From contig JAKMGP010000177.1 in assembly GCA_022424905.1 (NCBI GenBank), forward strand, positions 1 to 64,000: a DNA stretch of 64,000 nt, read 5' to 3'. The notes beneath the pieces are model-generated. The model was given only the letters and a program-made list of their open reading frames with translations. It had not been told where the DNA came from and made no database searches. Positions 42,086-50,593 of the stretch are shown one piece after another. The stretch is from Akkermansiaceae bacterium (lineage in GTDB: Bacteria; Verrucomicrobiota; Verrucomicrobiia; Verrucomicrobiales; Akkermansiaceae). How positions within the stretch are numbered: position 1 is the first letter of the stretch; each line of letters begins with the position of its first letter. The translations under genes were made by a program, and so were the position numbers.

Positions 42086-43653
42086 TTCGATCTCTGAGTC
42101 TTGTGGCTGCCGCAATGGTTGGGGCGTTGCCAGCCAAGCTGCCGAATATCGTTGTCATTTATGCCGACGATTTGGGTTTCGGGGATTTGTCCTGCTACAA
42201 TCCAAAGGCAGCTTACAAAACTCCGCGCCTTGATCAAATGGCGGAGGAGGGGATTCGGTTTACCGATGCCCACAGCCCCTCGACGATTTGTTCTCCATCG
42301 AGATACGGGCTTTTTTCGGGCCAGCAGATCTATCGCTCCACCGGTCGGGGTGGGGGGGCCTTTGAAGGTCCCGGTGGTCCGAGTTATCTCAAACCGGGCA
42401 CCTTGACCTTGGGCGGGATGCTTCAGGAGAAAGGGTATCGTACCGGGATCTTCGGAAAATGGCATGTCGGATTGACGTGGCTTGACAAGGATGGAAAGCG
42501 CTTGGGAGGAGGTTTTAAGAATTCGCTTCTGATCGATTACGAAAAAAGCACTCCTCTGATCGATGGTCCGAACGAACGGGGCTTTGATGAATCGTTTGTG
42601 ACGCCAAACTGCCCGACGACCGATCCGCTCTATTGTTACATTGAGAACGGGATGGTGCCGGTGCCGGCGGATCAGCGATACAATCCGAAGAGCACTCCGA
42701 ACCCCGGTGGGAAGTGGCGTTGGGACAACGATGCCGGATGGATGGCTCCCGGGTATGAATTCGTGAACGCTGATCTGCTTTTCTATGAGAAAACGAAAAA
42801 CTTCATCACGGGACATCGGAAAAAATCTCCTGAGAAACCGTTCTTCGCCGTGTTTTCCACCCAGATTGCCCATGCCCCGGTATTGCCTGCCGAGGAATTC
42901 AGTGGGGCGACGAAGGGTGGTCCCCGGGGAGACTTTGTCTTTGAATTGGATGCACTGGCGGGGCGGGTCCTGGATCTGCTCAAGGAACTGGATATCGATG
43001 AGGAAACGCTCGTGCTCTTCAATGCCGACAATGGAGCGGAAACGGTGCACGTCGATTGGATGAGGCAGGATCATGATCACGACGCCTCTGGAGGCTGGCG
43101 GGGTATGAAGCGCGATGGTTGGGAAGGGGGGCACCGTGTTCCTTTTATCGCCCGATGGCCGGGTCGTATTCCGAAAGGACAGGTTTCAAAGCAGATGACC
43201 AATACTACTGACATTATGGCAACGATTGCCTCGCTAGTTGGCTATAAACTTCCTGATGATGCCGCGACCGATAGTTTTGATATGCTGCCAGTGATGATCG
43301 GAAGACAGGGTGAGAAAAATCCAGTGAGGCCCCACCTCCTCACACAGAGTTTCCGGGGGGAGTTTCAGATTCGAAAGGGAAACTGGAAGTATCTCGATCA
43401 CAAAGGGTCGGGAGGGAACGGATACGAGAAGGGAAACTTAAAGAAGTATTCACTGAACGAAAATGAACCCAAGGCCCCAGGGCAACTCTACAATCTGACA
43501 ACAGATCCCGGCGAAACCGCCAATCTTTATTTCAAGGAGGAAGCTATACGTCTGGAAATGCAGAAGCTTCTCAAAAGGCTCAAGGAGAGTGGCCGTAGCG
43601 CTCCGTTAGGAAGGGAGCCGATAGGGATGGCGGGAATTCCAAAGGCGAAATGA
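42082..43653 (+). CDS. Sulfatase (arylsulfatase family)
   Basis: PNIVVIYADDLGFGDLSCYNP, CSPSRYGLFSG, GKWHVGL; ATGA overlap with the upstream hydrolase. Confidence 0.94.
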   Translation: MIRSLSLVAAAMVGALPAKLPNIVVIYADDLGFGDLSCYNPKAAYKTPRLDQMAEEGIRFTDAHSPSTICSPSRYGLFSGQQIYRSTGRGGGAFEGPGGPSYLKPGTLTLGGMLQEKGYRTGIFGKWHVGLTWLDKDGKRLGGGFKNSLLIDYEKSTPLIDGPNERGFDESFVTPNCPTTDPLYCYIENGMVPVPADQRYNPKSTPNPGGKWRWDNDAGWMAPGYEFVNADLLFYEKTKNFITGHRKKSPEKPFFAVFSTQIAHAPVLPAEEFSGATKGGPRGDFVFELDALAGRVLDLLKELDIDEETLVLFNADNGAETVHVDWMRQDHDHDASGGWRGMKRDGWEGGHRVPFIARWPGRIPKGQVSKQMTNTTDIMATIASLVGYKLPDDAATDSFDMLPVMIGRQGEKNPVRPHLLTQSFRGEFQIRKGNWKYLDHKGSGGNGYEKGNLKKYSLNENEPKAPGQLYNLTTDPGETANLYFKEEAIRLEMQKLLKRLKESGRSAPLGREPIGMAGIPKAK

Positions 43654-43654
43654 T

Positions 43655-44839
43655 CTATTGGCCGAAAGGGTTTTCGTACCAAAAGACGCCGAGTTGGTCC
43701 CGTTCTTCACAGCAGAGAATATCAAGATCCCCATCGCCATCGACGTCGGAGGGAATGATACGGTCGTACTTGATTCCCACTTTCCCGGCGATTTCGTGGC
43801 TTTGCCAGACTGGATCAAAGGGAGTGTCTTTATAAGAAAGCCATCGGGTTCCTGATAAGGGTGCCTTGGCGCTTTCGCAGCTGAAGACGAGATCGTTTTG
43901 ACCATCGTGATTCACATCGAAACTCACCGCGCTTTTGCCTCCGCCGACTCCATCTGGAAGTGGGATGATATGTTCCTCCCACTCAGATTCGGTGGAGCGA
44001 AACCAAATAATGGAGGTTGTATCAATTGCGATGACATCGAGGCGACCGTCTTTGTCGAGGTCGCCGTGTGAGATGAATTTAATCTCACGATTGTTTCCGC
44101 CGATGTCATGGCGTTTCCATTTTGAGGGATAAAGTGTATCCTCGGGGCCGGGATACTCCAGCCAATAGACTCCGCGTTTCGGACCACGGCGGTCACTGAT
44201 GAGGATGTCCTTGATGCCATCCTTGTTCATGTCGATGGAGATCAGGGACATGATCCAACCGGCATTTTGAAGTTTGTGGTATTTCCAATCGGAAACTTGT
44301 CGTGCATCTTTTGGGTTCTCAAGCCAGCCGACGCTGCCGTTTTCACCTTTTGAGCTGACAATGAGATCGATGCCATTTTTTCCGTCGATGGGTTTTGGGA
44401 GGGCATACATCCATGATTGTTTGTGCGCGGTGGCCGGAATGGATTCGGTTTTCCATTTCGATGAATCGAGGAAGGCATCGGGTGATTTCGGAGCCCAGTG
44501 AACGAACATGCTTTTTGTTCCTCCTTCGCAGGAACTCACCACGTCGATGTTCCCGTCGCCATCGAGATCTGCGAATACCGCATCTTCGGCCGAGCGGACC
44601 TTTCCCACGGTGACGGCGGGCCATTTTTGTTTCGTTTTTGCATGTCCGGGGTGGAGATAGGCGCGAACGACTCCTCCTTCCTCCCAGCCGGTGGCGATGT
44701 CCATAAGACCGTCGCCATTAACATCGGCAAGGCGAACGCCGTCGGCTCCCATGGAGCTGTCATCGATGGTGTGACGTTTCCACGGCTCCGATCCGTGGGC
44801 AGCCAACTGGAGAGACACAAGGAGGAGTGCCGTTTTCAT
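43655..44839 (-). CDS. FG-GAP/VCBS-repeat secreted protein
   Basis: Repeats such as VRLADVNGDGLMDIATGWEEGG, AVFADLDGDGNIDVVSSCEGG, HGDLDKDGRLDVIAIDT, PSDVDGDGDLDILCCEE. Confidence 0.9.
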   Translation of the reverse strand: MKTALLLVSLQLAAHGSEPWKRHTIDDSSMGADGVRLADVNGDGLMDIATGWEEGGVVRAYLHPGHAKTKQKWPAVTVGKVRSAEDAVFADLDGDGNIDVVSSCEGGTKSMFVHWAPKSPDAFLDSSKWKTESIPATAHKQSWMYALPKPIDGKNGIDLIVSSKGENGSVGWLENPKDARQVSDWKYHKLQNAGWIMSLISIDMNKDGIKDILISDRRGPKRGVYWLEYPGPEDTLYPSKWKRHDIGGNNREIKFISHGDLDKDGRLDVIAIDTTSIIWFRSTESEWEEHIIPLPDGVGGGKSAVSFDVNHDGQNDLVFSCESAKAPLSGTRWLSYKDTPFDPVWQSHEIAGKVGIKYDRIIPSDVDGDGDLDILCCEERDQLGVFWYENPFGQ

Positions 44840-44850
44840 GGGAACAGAAT

Positions 44851-46218
44851 TTAGTTTTGGAGGAGGAGCGGCTTGGACTCTTCAACCCAGCCGGCCTTGC
44901 GCTGGCCTTTTCCTTCCTTGGCTCCATCTCCTAAATCCTTCCGGGCATCTTCGGCGAAACCTGAGAGCTGTGCCAGTATGTCGGGGTGTTTCGTGGCGAG
45001 GTTGTTTTTTTCTCCGGGGTCGAGAGAAAGGTCGTAGAGCTGGATGGGAGTGTCTTTCTTTTTCCCACTCCAACCCTCAAATTTTTGCTCCTGAGGAAGA
45101 ACGAGTTTCCACTTTCCGCTGCGAACGGCCTGGAGCTGAGTGGTGTGATAATAAAAAAAAGCCTTATGAGGGGATTTGGCTCCGGGCGTCCCAAGAATGA
45201 GATCGCGGATGTTGTGTCCATCGATTTTTTGATCCGGTGAAGGAGTTGTTCCGGCTAGAGCGGCGAAGGTAGGGAGGATGTCTAGAGTGGAGGCAACTTC
45301 CGAACAAGTGGAGTTGGCGGGGATCTTGTCGGGCCAGCGCATCACGCAGGCAACGCGCATGCCACCTTCATCGGTGGATCCTTTCGCGCCTTTTAGGGGA
45401 GTATTACTACCTCCTCTTCCGCCATTGGATCCGTTGTCGGAGGTGAAGATGACGAGGGTGTCTTGATCGAGTTTTTCGTCCCTGAGAGTTTGCAGGATGA
45501 CGCCGGTGCATGCATCAACTTCCTCGATCCAGTCTCCATACTTTCCGTTCGCGGATTTCCCTTTGAAATCTTCGCCCGGAAAGAGAGGGAGATGAACGGA
45601 GGTGTGCGGGAGGTAGAGGAAGAAGGGTTTTTCGCGATTGGCCTTGATGAATTTAACAGCTTCGTCGGTGTAACGTCGGGTCACGGGAGATTGGGCGACA
45701 GGGGCTTCGATGACCTTGTCATCGCGAAGAAGCGGGAGAGGAATGTTTTTGCGTCCCATGTCGTTGGAGTAGGGAATGCCAAAGTAGGAATCAAAGCCGT
45801 GATTAGTGGGGAGGAATTTGGGTTGATCGCCGAGATGCCATTTCCCGATGCAGGTGGTGGCGTAGCCTTGTTTTTTAAGAAGTTCGGCTACCGTTGTTTC
45901 CTCGGGGTTTAGGCCCTTACGGGCATTTGGAAAGAGGACCCACTTGTTGTTTTGATCAATGTGCATGTTTAGGCGGCGGGGATAACAGCCGGTGAGCAAA
46001 CTGGATCGGGAAGGAGTGCAGACTCCGCTGGTAACGTAGAAGTCTGTGAAACGCCTGCCTTCCCTGGCCATTTGGTCGAGGACGGGCGTGCGGTTTTTGG
46101 TGGAGCCGAAGCAGCCGATGTCGCCGTAGCCCATGTCATCCATATAGATGAGGATAAGGTTGGGTTTGCGCGCGGTTGCATGGGTGATTAGAAGGGAAAC
46201 AATAATAAAGAATTTCAT
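44851..46218 (-). CDS. Sulfatase (arylsulfatase family)
   Basis: PNLILIYMDDMGYGDIGCFGS, CTPSRSSLLTG, GKWHLGD, FTSDNGS; signal peptide. Confidence 0.94.
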   Translation of the reverse strand: MKFFIIVSLLITHATARKPNLILIYMDDMGYGDIGCFGSTKNRTPVLDQMAREGRRFTDFYVTSGVCTPSRSSLLTGCYPRRLNMHIDQNNKWVLFPNARKGLNPEETTVAELLKKQGYATTCIGKWHLGDQPKFLPTNHGFDSYFGIPYSNDMGRKNIPLPLLRDDKVIEAPVAQSPVTRRYTDEAVKFIKANREKPFFLYLPHTSVHLPLFPGEDFKGKSANGKYGDWIEEVDACTGVILQTLRDEKLDQDTLVIFTSDNGSNGGRGGSNTPLKGAKGSTDEGGMRVACVMRWPDKIPANSTCSEVASTLDILPTFAALAGTTPSPDQKIDGHNIRDLILGTPGAKSPHKAFFYYHTTQLQAVRSGKWKLVLPQEQKFEGWSGKKKDTPIQLYDLSLDPGEKNNLATKHPDILAQLSGFAEDARKDLGDGAKEGKGQRKAGWVEESKPLLLQN

Positions 46219-46359
46219 AGTTTGTTTTGGGAAATGAAAACGACTTTCGGGTTAACCAAGACCCTGCTCTGTTGCGAGGGGCTTGGCTATTATTTTCAAG
46301 CGTCGTTAACGTCGAAGAGCTATGGGTAAGGCTCTATTGTAATAATGTTACTACTGACA

Positions 46360-49300
46360 CTAAGGTTTTTGAGCGACCCTTAGACGAATAAAATTGCGTT
46401 CTTGGTCTTCAATCGGAGTGAGGCTTCGCCAAATTACGGTTTCTGTTCCGTCCTCATTGGAAATGGCAGAGACTGCGGTCGTTCTCAGTGGGTCCCAGCT
46501 TGTAAGATCCGAACTAACTTCGACTTCGAAGAGAATGTCATCAGCGGCGAGGTTTCGACGGTAAGTCAAGGTGAGGTATTCTTTGAAGTTTCCTGTGCCA
46601 TCTTCGAAGAGGTCGATCCCAGAGCTTGGGATAGCTTCTGGACTGAATCCCGCATCGCCTTGAATAGAACCAAGGGCGTATTCAAGAAGTGCGGTGAGCC
46701 CATCACCGTCGTTATCGGCGTTTGGATTGCCAGTAAAGGTGGTGTTGTCACCCTTTCCTGGACTTCCTCCCGGATTCGTACTAGCCCTCCAATTGTTCGG
46801 TAAGGAATGATCGGGAATCGTTTTCGGCGAAATTAGGACGATTGAGTAACCGTCACCGTCGGGTGAAGTCGGCCAAGGATCCTTGTCGTTGTATTTAAAT
46901 CTATGGGCATCGGTTCCGATAGCGTCGATCAGAGCAATTTGCTCTCCGGAATTGCTTAAGCTAGAGGTCGAAAAATCGCCGGGGGCTATGTTGATTCCCG
47001 CAGTGTTGTAGAGGGATTCAAATTCGTTCTGGTTCTTGACGACAACCACCCGAGCATCGGGAGCGAGCGTGAACCCAAGAGGGAAAGTGTAGTCAATGCC
47101 CGCAAAGGTGAGATTAGAAAGGTCGGCGGTCGCGGCTGAGATATTCATGAGCTCAATCCATTCTCCGTCCTCCGATGTCCCAAGTGGATTATACATGATT
47201 TCTGAAATCACGATGTTTGAAATATTAGCAATGGGCGCGACGAGGAAATCGCCTGTTGTAAGTGCTGACCATTCTCCGTTTTCAAAGGCCCGTGCACACA
47301 CCTTAGCACCACCTGTTAATGGGACGATGTTGCTGCCACCGTCACCGCCTGCCGGAGCGATACCGGAGAGTTGGACATCGAGTCCGGTGTCACTACTGCT
47401 GGAGCTGTTTTGGTGGACTTCTACGGCAAGAACGTTAGTTCCCTCAAGGAGGTCTCCGGCTGCGAGAGTGAGAGTCCCAAGATTAACGAGGCCTCCTTCA
47501 TTAGAGGTGGCACTAATGGCATAATCCTCATATCGCTGATTTCCCCCGCTCATATTACTTCGTTGGATTTCCTTGCCATTGAGGTAAACTATCGCTCCAT
47601 CATCTCGTATTAAATTAAGATTCAGTTGGGTGAAGCTGGCGGCATCGGTGATGGTGAAAGATTTCCGGAAGTAAATTGTTGGAAGTCGGGGAGTCTGAAA
47701 GTTTAGTTCGGTATTCATTGCCCGTCCGTTGATCGTGCCGTATCCTAGTAGGGCCTGTCCTGTTGCCCAGCCGGTGTCATTGAAAGAAGGATGCTTCCAG
47801 TCGCTGGTGTTGTAGGCGGCATTTCCGACTACAATCTCGCTGCCACTCTGCGCGGCACCGGTGTCGAGAAATTTCCAGCCATTTTCTTGAAGGTTAATGA
47901 AGTTGGTTTGATTACTTCCCCCTCCAATTGAGGTTGAATTGGGATTGATTCCACCTCCGGGTAGGCGGGGGTCATCACCATCAGTTGTGTAGTAGATGGT
48001 GCCAGTAGTGGAGGTGATTTTGAGGCTGCCTCCAACAGGAATAATCCCTTCGCTTTGAAAGGAATCGCTTACCAAAAAATCTGGAGCGTTCACCAAGGGG
48101 ACTAGGGAGCCGTAATTAGCTTCAACGATATTACTACGGGCGGGGAAGTAGTTGTTAATGAGGCGATTTTGTTCTGTGAGCCACTGATTGTCACGGGTGT
48201 AAAGAGTGCCGCGATGATCACCCCAGCGGGCGGACTCGGCGATGATCGCGCGGTCGAGATTGTCTGCGAATTTCATCCAACGCGCGGCAGTGGCTTCGGC
48301 CGTAAGGGCACCTCCTGAGCCGAAGTGTTTTTTAAGTCTGTCGGCAAAACGAATCCGATATTCCGATAGCGCCTCGAGTTGGCTTCGCACTCCCATTGGG
48401 TCGCGTGGAGAGTTGTTGAGTGAAGGGCTCTCGAGGGAGCGTTCGCCATCCCATGAATAGAGTTGCCAAGGTGCCATTTGCTCAGGCCGGCCGGTCGTAA
48501 ATGGTCCTCCTCCTGCGGCCCGCCAATTGCCACCGGCCTTGAGGTCTGAATTGCCGCCGTATCGATTAATGATCTGGTAGTCGATATAGTGATCGATATC
48601 GATGACCTGCTGGATCCGATCCCAATTACCACTGGAAACCACACTTGGAATGGTATTCCAAGCGGTCGCAGATCCATCTACGATAGAAGAACCATTGCGG
48701 GCATCAAGGAGGCTGTCATCACCACCGTTGTAACCGGCGTAGTGGGAAGCCTCTGGGCGTTCGCAGAGGTTGTGGACTCCCCAATAAAGACCGTTTACAA
48801 AAACGTGAACCATAAATCCGTGACCGGCTGCGGGATTCCCCATATCGAGCATAGATTCGCGCATCCATTGATCGCGAATCATGGAGCCACGACTTCGCTG
48901 ACCACTATCACGGTGGATCCAAGAATTGTTATATCCGGCGCGTAGGGTGATGGAGTTGAATGCTTCAACTTCAGAATTTGGAAAGAGTTTTTCGCGCAAT
49001 CGTCCGGAACTGTATTGAGTTCGGAACCGGAAATTCATCGAGTGTTTTGGACTGGAGCCCGGGTTACGGCTCGCTCCGCCCTGAACTTTGATCCCGCAAT
49101 TAATTTGCCAGTCATTACGAGTGTCGGTGGCTGATGGGATATATTCGGCGGAGCATTCATACTCGAGGCCTCCATTCGTCGAGTTGGTATAAATCCCATT
49201 TCCACCACTAAAGTCGGCACGATCCATAGCAATCGAAATGGTAGGAATGTCTCGAAGTCCTTTGAGCATCGTTTGGGCAATGGTATCCTGATGACCGGTG

Positions 49301-50304
49301 GCAAGGCTTGTTGATTTAGAGACGCGAGTGTCCATCCTGTAGTCTCCTGAAGATAGGTTGCCCCACCCAGGAGGCTGATTTTGCTCCAGAAAAGCGGTGT
49401 TTAATCCTGCGGGATCGGTTCCGTCAGGACGCGCATTTTCAATGTCAAACAAGAGGTAGGTCTGACAGTCGATGTTTGTTGGGGTGAACCCGGATTTTGT
49501 CGCGGATGCTTTGAGGGTGATGGTTTTGCTGACTGGAATAGGACCGGAGTAAATGGAAGCATTGGCTGTTGGGTTTCCGGCCTGATTGATTGGGCGGGTG
49601 CCATCCGTAGTGAAATAAATGGTCGCTCCAGGAGTATCGCTCGTGATGGTGACATTGATGGCTTGGTCGTAGTAGCCACGATCCGGACTAAACTTAGTAT
49701 CAAGCACTTTGGCGATTCCGGAAGTGTTGTTGGCAAAGCCTGGGCTGGGGGATGAGAAGTAAACAGGGGCACCGTTTTTAGGATCTAAGCCATAAGAAAC
49801 GTCTTCGTCTTGTTTTGGATAGTTGGTGTTATCTGGGCAAAATTCGCTCTCAATCGTGCCTGATGAATTTACGAGCGCAATGTATTCGCCGCCTGATGAA
49901 AGTTTGAAGTTAGTGTTAAAATTTCCGTTCCCATCAAGAGCGTCGAGCCCCGAAGCGTAGACGATCAGAAATCCTCCTGCGGGAATGCTTGTGGGTGAGG
50001 GGAAGGTCCACTTTTCTAGTGCCGAAGGGTTGTCGGTGAGATGCCAACCACCGAGATCTAGAGGGGATGGACTATTATTCAAGATTTCGATCCAATCGTG
50101 AGTTGTGCCATTAATTTGATTGGTAATTGGATACCAATCATTGGGATTACTGGTTTGGCCGCCATCGTTTGATGCCATGAACTCGTTAATGACAACCTCA
50201 CCGATTTCGAGTGTTACCCCTTCGTCAAGAACTGCCGATTGGGCCTGGAAAAGAGCCAGAGCCGAGGGGATGGCGAAAGACCAGAAATGTGTTGTGTTTT
50301 TCAT
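46360..50304 (-). CDS. Large secreted CotH-kinase-family protein with lamin-tail domains and chitobiase-like C-terminal domain
   Basis: LTD motifs VVINEFMASNDG...DWIEILNNSPSPLDLGGWHLTDN and IVISEIMYNPLGTSEDGEWIELMNIS; GATIYFTTDGTRP; CotH-like SRGSMIRDQWMRESMLDMGNPAAGHGFMVHVFVNGLYWGVHNLCERP; signal peptide. Confidence 0.88.
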   Translation of the reverse strand: MKNTTHFWSFAIPSALALFQAQSAVLDEGVTLEIGEVVINEFMASNDGGQTSNPNDWYPITNQINGTTHDWIEILNNSPSPLDLGGWHLTDNPSALEKWTFPSPTSIPAGGFLIVYASGLDALDGNGNFNTNFKLSSGGEYIALVNSSGTIESEFCPDNTNYPKQDEDVSYGLDPKNGAPVYFSSPSPGFANNTSGIAKVLDTKFSPDRGYYDQAINVTITSDTPGATIYFTTDGTRPINQAGNPTANASIYSGPIPVSKTITLKASATKSGFTPTNIDCQTYLLFDIENARPDGTDPAGLNTAFLEQNQPPGWGNLSSGDYRMDTRVSKSTSLATGHQDTIAQTMLKGLRDIPTISIAMDRADFSGGNGIYTNSTNGGLEYECSAEYIPSATDTRNDWQINCGIKVQGGASRNPGSSPKHSMNFRFRTQYSSGRLREKLFPNSEVEAFNSITLRAGYNNSWIHRDSGQRSRGSMIRDQWMRESMLDMGNPAAGHGFMVHVFVNGLYWGVHNLCERPEASHYAGYNGGDDSLLDARNGSSIVDGSATAWNTIPSVVSSGNWDRIQQVIDIDHYIDYQIINRYGGNSDLKAGGNWRAAGGGPFTTGRPEQMAPWQLYSWDGERSLESPSLNNSPRDPMGVRSQLEALSEYRIRFADRLKKHFGSGGALTAEATAARWMKFADNLDRAIIAESARWGDHRGTLYTRDNQWLTEQNRLINNYFPARSNIVEANYGSLVPLVNAPDFLVSDSFQSEGIIPVGGSLKITSTTGTIYYTTDGDDPRLPGGGINPNSTSIGGGSNQTNFINLQENGWKFLDTGAAQSGSEIVVGNAAYNTSDWKHPSFNDTGWATGQALLGYGTINGRAMNTELNFQTPRLPTIYFRKSFTITDAASFTQLNLNLIRDDGAIVYLNGKEIQRSNMSGGNQRYEDYAISATSNEGGLVNLGTLTLAAGDLLEGTNVLAVEVHQNSSSSSDTGLDVQLSGIAPAGGDGGSNIVPLTGGAKVCARAFENGEWSALTTGDFLVAPIANISNIVISEIMYNPLGTSEDGEWIELMNISAATADLSNLTFAGIDYTFPLGFTLAPDARVVVVKNQNEFESLYNTAGINIAPGDFSTSSLSNSGEQIALIDAIGTDAHRFKYNDKDPWPTSPDGDGYSIVLISPKTIPDHSLPNNWRASTNPGGSPGKGDNTTFTGNPNADNDGDGLTALLEYALGSIQGDAGFSPEAIPSSGIDLFEDGTGNFKEYLTLTYRRNLAADDILFEVEVSSDLTSWDPLRTTAVSAISNEDGTETVIWRSLTPIEDQERNFIRLRVAQKP

Positions 50305-50593
50305 GGGAAACGGTGGCTTTACTTTTTTGTGTAGCTACGGGATAGGCGGAATAGCGGGGAATTAGATACCCCTCAAAGTTAAAATAATCTATTGTTCTGC
50401 GTAAGCAAGGATAGGTCATGGTCCCATTTCAAAAAGGGGCTTTGGAAGCCTTTCGCTGAGATCATATTCCTAGGTTTAACCAATTTATCTGCCTAATATC
50501 ATCGCATTCTTCGGAGTCATCGTAAATCGTTACAGAAAGAATCTGTTAACATTTGTGAAATTCCGGCATTCTTAAACGAGAGACCGTAAAACT

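Noticed and set aside
41989-43134. 381 aa minus-strand ORF opposite the second sulfatase
   Set aside because: Shadow ORF in a GC-rich gene; the plus-strand frame carries complete sulfatase motifs and the minus product is Arg/Pro/His-rich low-complexity with no family features.
46256-46286. Hairpin CCAAGaCCC...GGGgCTTGG between the CotH gene and the sulfatase
   Set aside because: No adjacent U tract on the transcribed (minus) strand, so not called as an intrinsic terminator; remains a possible Rho-dependent or processing element.
50305-50380. GTAAAGCCACC next to the CotH start, reminiscent of part of a GEMM (cyclic-di-GMP-I) riboswitch
   Set aside because: The rest of the GEMM consensus (the 5' CACGCACAGGGCAAACC-like part and second stem) is absent; likely chance plus RBS context.
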